Shown here one piece after another: positions 19,057 through 27,095 of a stretch of DNA of 64,000 bases; the first letter of the stretch is position 1, and every line of letters begins with the position of its first letter. This DNA is from Acinetobacter portensis (lineage in GTDB: Bacteria; Pseudomonadota; Gammaproteobacteria; Pseudomonadales; Moraxellaceae): the NCBI RefSeq assembly GCF_009372215.1, contig NZ_LWRV01000080.1:1-64000 (forward strand). Reading direction: 5' to 3'. Below the pieces are notes generated by a model. It was not told the origin of the DNA and made no database searches. It was given only the letters and a program-made list of their open reading frames with translations. Made by a program: the position numbers and the translations under genes.

Positions 19057-19063
19057 GAGATCG

Positions 19064-20035
19064 ATGATGACTGATAATACTCAACTAGATTCAAAAAAAT
19101 ACGGCCGCCCTGAAGAAGAACGTATTATTCCATTTATGAAAGTTGCGATGCCTATGGCATTAATCTCAATTCTCATTACAGTGGCAAGTATCTTCTTTAT
19201 TGCAACCAAAGGTCTAAACCTTGGCTTAGACTTTACAGGCGGTATTGCTGCCGAACTGAACTATGCTAAACCTGTACAAGCGACTGATGTTTCTACTGCC
19301 CTAGCAAAATCTGGTTTCCGTGATCCTGTTGTACAAACACTAGGTTCAAACCGTGACTTGATGGTGCGTATGCCAGTGCAATCAGAAATGAGCGCAGAAG
19401 ACCTAACCAATGTCATCAACAAAGCGGTACAACTTCCTGATAATGCTGCTGTTGTGCATAAAATTGATGTTGTAGGTGGTCAAGTTGGTAATGAGCTTTA
19501 TATTCGTTCTGCTGGAGCGGTCGCTTTAGCTTTATTACTGATGTTGGTTTACGTTACTGTTCGATTCGAATTTAAACTTGCGATGGGTGCAGTACTTTCA
19601 TTGTTCCACGATATTGTGGTGACTTTGGGTATTTTCGCTATGATGCAGTGGCCATTTGACCTTACTGTTCTTGCGGCATTACTTGCGATTATTGGCTTCT
19701 CTCTCAACGATAACATCGTTGTATCTGACCGTATTCGTGAAAACTTCCGCAAAATTCGTGGCGCTTCACCATTAGAAATTATCAATATTGCATTGACTGA
19801 AACCTTACGTCGTACCATTCACACTTCTATGACCTTATTGCTTGTTGTTATTGCAATGATGTTGATGGGTGGTGATGGTCTAAAATGGTTCTCTGTTGCC
19901 ATGTTTGTGGGTGTCTTTGTAGGTACATATTCATCTATCTACATTGGTACAGCATTCGCCTTATGGCGTGGCATTAACCGTCAAGATTTCATTGTGCAAG
20001 TTAAACCAGAGTTTGATGAAGAAGAAGTTCAATAA
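19064..20035 (+). CDS. secF: Protein translocase subunit SecF
   Basis: A 323-residue partner of SecD. First helix near residues 27-48, then the SecF signature LGLDFTGGIAAEL. After a short periplasmic domain there are five helices with IIGFSLNDNIVVSDRIREN and the GDGLKWFSVAMFVGVFVGTYSSIY end. GGAG lies four to seven bases before the paired ATG codons at 19064/19067. An intrinsic terminator follows at once. Confidence 0.97.
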   Translation: MMTDNTQLDSKKYGRPEEERIIPFMKVAMPMALISILITVASIFFIATKGLNLGLDFTGGIAAELNYAKPVQATDVSTALAKSGFRDPVVQTLGSNRDLMVRMPVQSEMSAEDLTNVINKAVQLPDNAAVVHKIDVVGGQVGNELYIRSAGAVALALLLMLVYVTVRFEFKLAMGAVLSLFHDIVVTLGIFAMMQWPFDLTVLAALLAIIGFSLNDNIVVSDRIRENFRKIRGASPLEIINIALTETLRRTIHTSMTLLLVVIAMMLMGGDGLKWFSVAMFVGVFVGTYSSIYIGTAFALWRGINRQDFIVQVKPEFDEEEVQ

Positions 20036-20057
20036 TCTATTCTTTTTAGAACTCAAT

Positions 20058-20085
20058 AAAAAGCCCATCACATGATGGGCTTTTT
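20058..20085 (+). terminator. Bidirectional intrinsic terminator between secF and the APE operon
   Basis: A stem of AAAAAGCCCATC/GATGGGCTTTTT with a 4-base loop. The A and T runs on the two sides allow it to stop both secF and the convergent APE operon; the stop codon of the last APE gene (20085-20087) touches the hairpin. Confidence 0.9.
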
Positions 20086-20741
20086 TAATGCTGATGAATG
20101 TGTATTTGAGGTAAATTAAAACCTTTACAGGACTGCTCTGATCGCCAAGCAACCGTTAACACAAGATGAGCAAGCTGATAATTTTGATAAGCAAACGTCC
20201 CTATTTCAGGGTGATAACACATCCCGCCATTTTGTTCAGCATGAACTTGTGTATCGAACTCATTTAAATTAATTCGAATACCTAAACCGGCTGCTTTAAG
20301 TACAGCTTCTTTGGTTGTCCAAACCTTAAACCAGTATTCTTTTTCTTGTTCTAAACTATTCCAAATCGCTAATTCATTCGAATGAAAAGCATGCTTTGCC
20401 AATGCCTCAAAACGTACTTTTCGATCTAAATCTTCAACATCTACCCCTACATCTTGAATGGAATGGCTGAATGCCAAAGCATAATTTTTTTGGCTGTGAC
20501 TATGATTAAAGTTTAATTCTGGATAATTTTTTAAATAAGGTTTACCAAACTCTGTCGATATAACATCTTCATTTTGAATTTCAGTATTTAATTGATGAGA
20601 TAAATATTGATTACGCTGAACGTAAATTTGCTCTTTTTTATAATAGTTATAAGAGCGAATATCTGCAAAATTGGTTTTATCTAATGGAGCAAGCTGAGCC
20701 AATGAATGCACATGAATGGTGATCAATTTATGTTTATTCAT
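20085..20741 (-). CDS. 4'-phosphopantetheinyl transferase (Sfp/AcpT type), APE operon
   Basis: Transfers phosphopantetheine from CoA to the serine of carrier proteins. The 218-residue protein has the Sfp-family GVDVEDLDR (metal binding, about residues 101-109) and FKVWTTKEAVLKAAGLGI (about 139-156). It is the last gene of the aryl polyene operon, 21 bases after the preceding stop. The natural targets are presumably the two ACPs encoded at 35.9-36.5 kb. A dedicated PPTase suggests the household AcpS does not fully serve these carriers. Confidence 0.88.
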   Translation of the reverse strand: MNKHKLITIHVHSLAQLAPLDKTNFADIRSYNYYKKEQIYVQRNQYLSHQLNTEIQNEDVISTEFGKPYLKNYPELNFNHSHSQKNYALAFSHSIQDVGVDVEDLDRKVRFEALAKHAFHSNELAIWNSLEQEKEYWFKVWTTKEAVLKAAGLGIRINLNEFDTQVHAEQNGGMCYHPEIGTFAYQNYQLAHLVLTVAWRSEQSCKGFNLPQIHIHQH

Positions 20742-20762
20742 TTGCCCAACTCAGCTTTCAAC

Positions 20763-21197
20763 TTAGAATTTTACGATGTCGCCTTTTAATGCAACACCCG
20801 CAATTGCTGTACCTTTATGGCATTCATACGTTGTTGTACTTTTTGACGTGTTCGCTTTGTAATAACTGACAAGATTGGTTACAGCATTTGCACCGCGTGA
20901 TTTTGCTGTATTTTGGAATTGAATCAGTGCTGAACGCAATGCATGATCACATGCATTTTCAGCAGATTTCGCAAAACCATTGGTCTTTTTATTTGTCACT
21001 AAGCCACGGTCAATCACTTTACCACCAGAGCGTGTGCCTGCTAAATAGAACTTTACAGAACCATCTAAAGTTCCATCAGCCACTGCTCGATCAACCGCTT
21101 CTTTAAAGTTAAAGTTATGTGCTTCATCTGCTGCTTGCGCTGAAGATATCCCAACCAAACTTAAGATTGTTGCAAGATAGATATTTTTTAAAGACAT
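20763..21197 (-). CDS. Small exported protein of the APE operon, function unknown
   Basis: 144 residues from the ATG at 21197, which has AGAGGG seven bases upstream; an ATG at 21233 would overlap the previous gene and bury the signal peptide. The N-terminus is a good signal peptide ending AQA. The mature part carries two cysteines (NACDHAL and YECHKG), which could form a disulfide, and no recognised motif. Relatives of this gene are sometimes labelled excinuclease-like, which does not fit an exported protein. By position it may act in the periplasm on the APE lipid or on its transport. Confidence 0.7.
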   Translation of the reverse strand: MSLKNIYLATILSLVGISSAQAADEAHNFNFKEAVDRAVADGTLDGSVKFYLAGTRSGGKVIDRGLVTNKKTNGFAKSAENACDHALRSALIQFQNTAKSRGANAVTNLVSYYKANTSKSTTTYECHKGTAIAGVALKGDIVKF

Positions 21198-21229
21198 GAT
21201 ATTTCCCTCTAATTTTTTATTTTCAATCA

Positions 21230-21637
21230 TCAACGTGCTTTCGCCAATTGAACATATACATATTTATCTAATCTTAATTTCCAAGCCATCGCATTCTTAT
21301 GAATGACATCGCCTCTTTGATTTAGGTTTCGACTATCTGTAATTTGTGAATAAACTTGGCTACCGTTAATGAAATATGTCACTTGTAAATAATGACGACC
21401 ATGAGTAAAACCTGCCGTCACTTTATTTTGATCGGACTTTTCAACATACCAACCTGCTCGTGTATTTCGTTCAACAGCAGCTCTAATATTTTGTTCAATA
21501 TCTGATGCTGTTAAATTTCCACGCGCAATCATTTGCTTTTGTGGATATGCAGATATTCTAACTGCATGACTACACCCAACTAGAGTCAATATACTTAGCC
21601 CACAAACCATTGTCAAAATGGCTTTATTTAATTTCAT
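21230..21637 (-). CDS. Small lipoprotein of the APE operon, function unknown
   Basis: 135 residues from the ATG at 21637, with GGGGG six to seven bases before it. The lipobox LTLVGC after a hydrophobic stretch makes it a lipoprotein. The mature part begins SHAVRISAYPQKQ and contains RAGWYVEK and a YLQVTYFINGSQVYSQI strand pair; no known family could be named. It overlaps the start region of the next gene slightly and lies 27 bases after ApeR. It is probably part of the envelope side of APE assembly, by context only. Confidence 0.65.
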   Translation of the reverse strand: MKLNKAILTMVCGLSILTLVGCSHAVRISAYPQKQMIARGNLTASDIEQNIRAAVERNTRAGWYVEKSDQNKVTAGFTHGRHYLQVTYFINGSQVYSQITDSRNLNQRGDVIHKNAMAWKLRLDKYVYVQLAKAR

Positions 21638-21664
21638 TGTATGCCCCCACACACATGTTTATAA

Positions 21665-22882
21665 TCACTTTTTAAAAATTAAAGATGTATTAATTCCGCC
21701 AAAGGCAAAGTTGTTGCTCATAATTATATTGGCTTGCATTTTTCGTGCTTCCCCAACGATATAATCTAAATCGCCACATGCTTCATCAACTTCATCTAAA
21801 TTTAAGGTTGGCGTAAATTCATTACGTAACATCATTTCAATACTGAGCCATGCTTCAAGCGCACCACAAGCACCTAAAGTATGTCCAAAATAACTTTTTA
21901 ATGAGCTAATTGGTTTTTTACCTAAAATTCGAGCTGTAGCTTGAGATTCTGCAATATCACCTTGGTCTGTAGATGTACCGTGTGCATTCACATAATCAAT
22001 TTGGTCTGCTGTAACTTGTGCATCTTTTAATGCTAATTGCATACAACGTCCCATCATTTCTGAATCTGGACGTGTTACATGTTGACCATCTGTATTGCTA
22101 CCATAACCAATAATTTCTGCATAAATTTTTGCACCACGTGCTTTAGCATATTCATATTCTTCTAGAATTAAACAACCTGCGCCTTCACCAACCACTAAAC
22201 CATCACGGTTTTTTTCAAAAGGTCTTGGTGTTTTTTCAGGATGATCATTCTGCGCACTTGTCGCAAGTAGTACATCAAATACAGCCGAACCAGCGGCACT
22301 CAGCTCTTCAGCACCGCCTGCAAGCATCACTTTTTGTTTGCCATACTTAATGGCTTCGTATGCCTGACCAATTGCCATTGAACCTGAAGTACATGCACTT
22401 GATGTTGGTAAAGTTAAACCTTTTAAACCGAAATACACCGTCATATTCACAGCACTTGTATGTGACATCATGCGAATATAAGTTGTCGCATTGAGTTGAT
22501 TCATGTTGTTTTCTAACAACATTGCACCAAATTCACGAACAGCATTGACACTACCTGCCGATGAACCATAAGCCACACCAGCTTCACCACTTTTTAAAAT
22601 TGGGTCATTTAGTAAGCCTGCATTTTCCAATGCTTTTTCAGCACAAATCACTGACATCAGCGCAACACGCCCCATCCCTCGTGTGATTTTACGATTAAAA
22701 TGACTTGGCACAGTAAATGATTCTACAGGACCACCTAATTTACTGCGTAAGTCTGAATAAACTTCCCAATCGGGCATATAGCGAATACCACTTTTGCCTT
22801 GATGGAATTGTTCAAAAATTTGATCTGCAGTTTCACCTAAAGATGTGATTCCCGACATTCCTGTAACAACAACGCGCTTCAT
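21665..22882 (-). CDS. apeR: Beta-ketoacyl-ACP synthase (ApeR-like)
   Basis: A 405-residue thiolase-fold ketosynthase that would condense malonyl units in polyene building. The catalytic Cys is in TSSACTSGSMAIG, and the two histidines are in NAHGTSTDQGD and GHTLGACG; all are present. Starts MKRVVVTGMSGITSLG like FabF-type enzymes. Its ATG overlaps the ApeQ stop by one base. In the characterised APE system of Xenorhabdus and E. coli, ApeR is the third ketosynthase beside the ApeO-ApeC pair. Confidence 0.92.
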   Translation of the reverse strand: MKRVVVTGMSGITSLGETADQIFEQFHQGKSGIRYMPDWEVYSDLRSKLGGPVESFTVPSHFNRKITRGMGRVALMSVICAEKALENAGLLNDPILKSGEAGVAYGSSAGSVNAVREFGAMLLENNMNQLNATTYIRMMSHTSAVNMTVYFGLKGLTLPTSSACTSGSMAIGQAYEAIKYGKQKVMLAGGAEELSAAGSAVFDVLLATSAQNDHPEKTPRPFEKNRDGLVVGEGAGCLILEEYEYAKARGAKIYAEIIGYGSNTDGQHVTRPDSEMMGRCMQLALKDAQVTADQIDYVNAHGTSTDQGDIAESQATARILGKKPISSLKSYFGHTLGACGALEAWLSIEMMLRNEFTPTLNLDEVDEACGDLDYIVGEARKMQANIIMSNNFAFGGINTSLIFKK

Positions 22883-23607
22883 TAGATTAATCCCCCATTC
22901 ACTGAAATGACTTGGCGAGTGATATAACTTGCATCATCGCTACATAAAAATTTAACCACTTTAGCCACTTCTTCCACTTGCCCCATTCTTTGCAGTGGGA
23001 TCATTTTTAAAGCATGTTCTTTGACTTCTTCTGTCACCATTTCGGTTTCAATTAAACCTGGTGCAACACAATTGACTGTAATTTTTCTTTTTGCTAATTC
23101 AAGCGCTAAAGCTTTTGTTGCGCCAATTAAACCTGCTTTTGCAGCGCTATAATTTACTTGACCTCTATTTCCCATGATTCCCGAAACAGAAGATAAAGTC
23201 ACAATACGACCACCTTGTTTCAAACGAATCATTGGCATAACAAGTGGTTTTAATACATTATAAAAACCATGTAGAGATGTATCTACCACATGATCCCAAT
23301 CTTCATCTGTTAATGTAGGAAAGGCACCATCACGTGTCAGCCCTGCATTTAATACAACACCATAAAATGCGCCATGGTCTGCAACATCTTGTTCTAATAT
23401 TTGAATAATATTTTCACGATCATTTACATCAAACATTAATACATGGCTATTTTGCCCAAGTGATTTTACTTCTTCTGCAACTTGTTCTGCTTCTTGTTGT
23501 CTTGATCTTGCATGTACGGTGACATCAAAACCTGATTTAGCCAATTCAATTGCAATTGCCTTCCCAATACCACGGCTTGATCCTGTCACTAAAATTCTTT
23601 TATTCAC
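22882..23607 (-). CDS. apeQ: 3-ketoacyl-ACP reductase (ApeQ-like, FabG family)
   Basis: A short-chain dehydrogenase of 241 residues that reduces beta-keto to beta-hydroxy during chain extension. TGSSRGIGKAIA binds NADPH; NAGLTRDG, the catalytic Ser in LSSVSGIMGNRGQ, and YSAAKAG with the Tyr-Lys pair are all intact. The gene overlaps ApeP by four bases (ATGA) and ApeR by one, indicating translational coupling. Confidence 0.92.
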   Translation of the reverse strand: MNKRILVTGSSRGIGKAIAIELAKSGFDVTVHARSRQQEAEQVAEEVKSLGQNSHVLMFDVNDRENIIQILEQDVADHGAFYGVVLNAGLTRDGAFPTLTDEDWDHVVDTSLHGFYNVLKPLVMPMIRLKQGGRIVTLSSVSGIMGNRGQVNYSAAKAGLIGATKALALELAKRKITVNCVAPGLIETEMVTEEVKEHALKMIPLQRMGQVEEVAKVVKFLCSDDASYITRQVISVNGGLI

Positions 23608-24041
23608 GTTAACTTCCCAATAATTTGATCAATTTCTTGTGGTTCATAAACACTTAACATTGCATTAATTTGATGTTCTTTATAGTCAATTTTACATTGA
23701 AATTGCCCCAAACCTTCATGTAAATAAGTTTGTTCTATATGGATTCGAATCACATCATCCAAAGCAAAAAAAGGTACAGGAAGTTGCATTTTCCGTGTAC
23801 CCAATAAAAAACCTATTTTAGGATTTGAACCCTTTTGACTGCCTTGAAATCCTGCATAAGCACTGACTGTTTGCGCCATGATTTCAATACTTGTCCACGT
23901 TGGTAAACCTTCAGGCTCACAAAACATTAACTCTGGTGTAATACGTAATTCCGCAGTCGCTTGAGTCTCATTTGCCTCTATCAGATGATCAACAAAAACC
24001 ATCGGCTTTTCATGCGGAATAAACTTTACTGCATCCATCAT
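23604..24041 (-). CDS. apeP: 3-hydroxyacyl-ACP dehydratase (ApeP-like)
   Basis: A 145-residue hotdog-fold protein beginning with FIPHEKPMVFVDHLIEAN, a pattern of the FabZ-like ApeP family. In the known pathway it works with ApeI in removing water to give the conjugated double bonds. Overlaps ApeO and ApeQ by four bases at each end. Confidence 0.85.
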   Translation of the reverse strand: MMDAVKFIPHEKPMVFVDHLIEANETQATAELRITPELMFCEPEGLPTWTSIEIMAQTVSAYAGFQGSQKGSNPKIGFLLGTRKMQLPVPFFALDDVIRIHIEQTYLHEGLGQFQCKIDYKEHQINAMLSVYEPQEIDQIIGKLT

Positions 24042-25237
24042 TTAAAACTTGTCCCCAAAATCACACTAATATTGCTACCGCCAAAAGCGAATGAATTGCT
24101 CATTACATATTGAATAGGTTTTTCTAGACTTACATCTAAAACATAATTTTGATCATCTAAATCGGGATCCAAAACACCTGAATGATGTAAAGGCAACCAT
24201 GTTTGATCGAGTAGAACTTGTTGACAAATATAAGCTTCAATCGCACCTGCCGCACCTAAGCAATGTCCTGTTTTATGCTTAGTACTACTGAGTGGCACAT
24301 CAATATTTTCAAAAACACGACGAACAGCTTTAATTTCCATGGCATCGTTTTGCGGTGTAGATGTGCCATGCATATTTAAATAGCCAATATCAGAGGCTTT
24401 TAAGTTCGCCATATCCAAGGCTTTTTGCATCGCTTCTGCGGCACCTTTACCTTCAGGATGCGGTGCTGAAATATGCCAAGCATCCATAGACTCGCCCGCC
24501 GCTAAAAACAGAACAGGTGCTTGATCTTTAGATATTAAAAACAATGCTGCTGCTTCACCAATATTAATTCCATCTCTGTTTTTACCACAGGGTTGGCAAA
24601 TATCATGTGACAAGCTTTCTAAGCAATTAAAACCATTTAAAGTCAGCTGACAAAGTGTATCTACACCGCCAACAAGCACAGCATCGACCAAGCCTGCGTT
24701 AATTAAACGCTGACCTGCCGCCATCGCTTTTGCACTCGAAGAGCATGCTGTAGAAATAGTATAAGCAGGTCCACCCCAACCTAAATATTGTTGTAGATCT
24801 TTCGCTAAACTGCCCATTTCTTGTTTTTTATGAACAACTTCAACATCTTCTTTATGGCGAAAATGCTGTTTCAATGTTGCTTCGTTATCGGCAATACCTG
24901 AAGTGGACGTTCCAATCACAACACCTAAACGAACTTTAGAAAACTGTTTTGTATATTCACGTACATTCGACTCAATTTTTTGCAATGCTGTCAGTGCAAA
25001 TCTTAAATTTCGTGAATCTGAATTTTTCAAACTTTCTGGAACATCGCCAACAAGCTCAGATGTATAAGCTCCCACCCACACTTTTTTTTCAGCAATATAT
25101 TCTGAGCATTGGGTAAATGTATTCACTTGTGTCGTCAATGCTAGCTTCATTTGCTCAGTATTTTCACCTACAGCAGATAAGCCCACACTAAATTGAATAC
25201 CTACAGCAGGATGATCTACACCAATTTTATTGTGCAT
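24038..25237 (-). CDS. apeO: Beta-ketoacyl-ACP synthase (ApeO-like)
   Basis: A 399-residue ketosynthase, starting at the ATG at 25237 with GGGGA about six bases before it; an ATG at 25267 would overlap the preceding lipoprotein gene by 41 bases. Active-site Cys in ISTACSSSAKAMAAG and histidines in NMHGTSTPQNDA and GHCLGAAGA are intact. In the characterised systems ApeO pairs with the chain-length factor ApeC, which here is at 37.3 kb. The long distance between the two within one operon is normal for APE clusters. Confidence 0.92.
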   Translation of the reverse strand: MHNKIGVDHPAVGIQFSVGLSAVGENTEQMKLALTTQVNTFTQCSEYIAEKKVWVGAYTSELVGDVPESLKNSDSRNLRFALTALQKIESNVREYTKQFSKVRLGVVIGTSTSGIADNEATLKQHFRHKEDVEVVHKKQEMGSLAKDLQQYLGWGGPAYTISTACSSSAKAMAAGQRLINAGLVDAVLVGGVDTLCQLTLNGFNCLESLSHDICQPCGKNRDGINIGEAAALFLISKDQAPVLFLAAGESMDAWHISAPHPEGKGAAEAMQKALDMANLKASDIGYLNMHGTSTPQNDAMEIKAVRRVFENIDVPLSSTKHKTGHCLGAAGAIEAYICQQVLLDQTWLPLHHSGVLDPDLDDQNYVLDVSLEKPIQYVMSNSFAFGGSNISVILGTSFK

Positions 25238-25790
25238 CTGAATCCCCATCATTTTCCAAGCTTTCATCTATTGAGCTAATTACCATTTGATATGGCACTT
25301 GTACATTATTTAACGCAATAGAATCTGCTTGTTTTACAATCTCTAAAACAGCATGTTGCTGAATAAATACTTTTTGTGTTGAATCTTGAGTTTCAACACG
25401 AATTTGTTCACCTTGCAACTTAGCAAAATTGGGATATGTCGCATAAAGAAGATCACGTACAACATATTCAAATGGCAATAACTTCATTTGATTAATACGC
25501 TGTTGTACCTCAACCTTTTTACCGTCAAAACTTAATTTGAAAAGCTGTTGCCCCGTTAAACTTAAAGCAACCATTTCCAAGTTTTGCCCCTTTTGTTGTT
25601 GATATAACAAAAAGCTAAAACTGTGCTTATTCCATTCAACTTCAATTTGGTCTTGGCGTTGGTAAGATTGAGCCACCCAACTTGGCGTAACCAAACCTTG
25701 AGCAGATGGAATAAATGATTGGCAAGCACTACAAAGCAATGCGGTTGCCAACAAAGTTGCTATAAGTTTCAAACGAGGCTTGAAGTACAT
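25227..25790 (-). CDS. apeN: DUF3261 lipoprotein (ApeN-like)
   Basis: 187 residues from the ATG at 25790, with AAGGA five to six bases upstream. Residues 1-22 end in the lipobox ALLCSAC, so this is an outer-membrane or inner-leaflet lipoprotein. The body matches the DUF3261 proteins that sit next to the ApeM exporter in APE clusters. No enzyme motif is seen. Its role is likely in moving the APE lipid to the outer membrane. Confidence 0.8.
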   Translation of the reverse strand: MYFKPRLKLIATLLATALLCSACQSFIPSAQGLVTPSWVAQSYQRQDQIEVEWNKHSFSFLLYQQQKGQNLEMVALSLTGQQLFKLSFDGKKVEVQQRINQMKLLPFEYVVRDLLYATYPNFAKLQGEQIRVETQDSTQKVFIQQHAVLEIVKQADSIALNNVQVPYQMVISSIDESLENDGDSDAQ

Positions 25791-25804
25791 TTCTGTCCTT
25801 TTCT

Positions 25805-27076
25805 TTATTGATCTTCGCGACAATATTCAGCAATTGTGCTTAGACGTTTTTTCGCATTTTTGTAAATTGGGTTTGTTTCATCCCAAGCATATCCTGCCAA
25901 TAATGATGCAATCATTCGACGAACTTTATCATCTTGATGGTTCGAGAATACAACATCTTGGAACTCACCCGTATACCAAGCCTCAACATATGCACGGAAC
26001 ACTTGAATACCTGCACGTAGCGGTTTTTCATATTGTTCCATCCAATCGATGTTTTCACCTTGAATATATTGATCTACCAAAGGCACAACCATACTTGATG
26101 ATTTCAATGCAATGGTCACACCCGATGAAAACACAGGATCTAAGAACTCGCCTGCATTACCTAAAAGTGCATAGTTACGCTGCGCAAGATGTTTTACATT
26201 TGCAGAATAACCTACCAGCGTACGAACAGGCGTATCGAATTTAGCATTACGAAGAACATGAGAAAGCGCTTCATCATCGGCTAAAATACGGCGTTGTAGA
26301 GCAGCAACATCGTAATCTTGACTGCCATCGAAGCCATATTTTTCAAAGAAGTCTTCTTCTGCAACAATACCAAAAGATGATCGACCATCTGCAAATGGAA
26401 TAAGCCAGTACCAAGCACGTGGGTCTTTTTCGTGAACTGTAATTAAGATTTTTTCACGATCAAAATCTGGATCATCTAAAATTCCATCTTCAATGTGAGT
26501 AAATACAGCTCGACGCACAGGAAAATCTGATGGGCTTTCTAAGTCTAAATGCTTCGGTAAAATACGACCAAAACCGCTTGCATCTAATAAAAATTTCGCT
26601 TTAATTTGGTAGGTTTCACCTTGCTCAGTTTTTACATCTAGAACAGGTTGCTCTCCATCAACATTAACTGCCAAAACTTCATGACCAAAACGAATATCTG
26701 TTCCCATCTTTTCAGCTTGTTGCGCTAAAAGATGGTCAAAACTAGCACGGCGTACTTGCCATGTTGTTCCTGGCCCTTCACTAAATTTTTGGGTGAAATC
26801 GTAGAAGCTTCGTTTTTTTCCTTTTAAAAAGGCTGCGCCATTTTTAAATTGAAAAGCACATTCCTCTACATGCTCTCGCACGGTATCGAGTAATCCTGCT
26901 TCTTCCAAAAACACCATACATTGAGGTAGCAAAGACTCACCAATAGAAAACCTTGGAAAATGTTGCTTTTCAATAATGGTTACTTGATATCCCTTCTGCT
27001 TCAACAATGCTGCTGCTGAACTTCCTGAAGGCCCCGCCCCAATAATTAATACATCTGTTATTTGCATTGTGCTCAT
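25805..27076 (-). CDS. FAD-dependent oxidoreductase with flavin-halogenase motifs
   Basis: A 423-residue flavoprotein. GxGxxG is present as VLIIGAGPSGSSAA (residues 9-22), and PRFSIGESLLP (41-51) is the ESLLP-type motif of FADH2-dependent halogenases. WYWLIP (222-227) fits the halogenase fingerprint WxWxIP. K78 in FKNGAAF occupies a place like the catalytic lysine of phenolic and pyrrole halogenases (K-x-G). LLGNAGEFLDPVFSSGV (about 310-326) binds FAD. A role in modifying the aryl head or the chain is likely. Alternatives are a non-halogenating flavin monooxygenase or reductase of the same fold. It lies 19 bases after ApeM and overlaps the upstream part of the DUF3261 gene region. Confidence 0.75.
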   Translation of the reverse strand: MSTMQITDVLIIGAGPSGSSAAALLKQKGYQVTIIEKQHFPRFSIGESLLPQCMVFLEEAGLLDTVREHVEECAFQFKNGAAFLKGKKRSFYDFTQKFSEGPGTTWQVRRASFDHLLAQQAEKMGTDIRFGHEVLAVNVDGEQPVLDVKTEQGETYQIKAKFLLDASGFGRILPKHLDLESPSDFPVRRAVFTHIEDGILDDPDFDREKILITVHEKDPRAWYWLIPFADGRSSFGIVAEEDFFEKYGFDGSQDYDVAALQRRILADDEALSHVLRNAKFDTPVRTLVGYSANVKHLAQRNYALLGNAGEFLDPVFSSGVTIALKSSSMVVPLVDQYIQGENIDWMEQYEKPLRAGIQVFRAYVEAWYTGEFQDVVFSNHQDDKVRRMIASLLAGYAWDETNPIYKNAKKRLSTIAEYCREDQ

Positions 27077-27095
27077 GCACTATTTCTCCACACCA

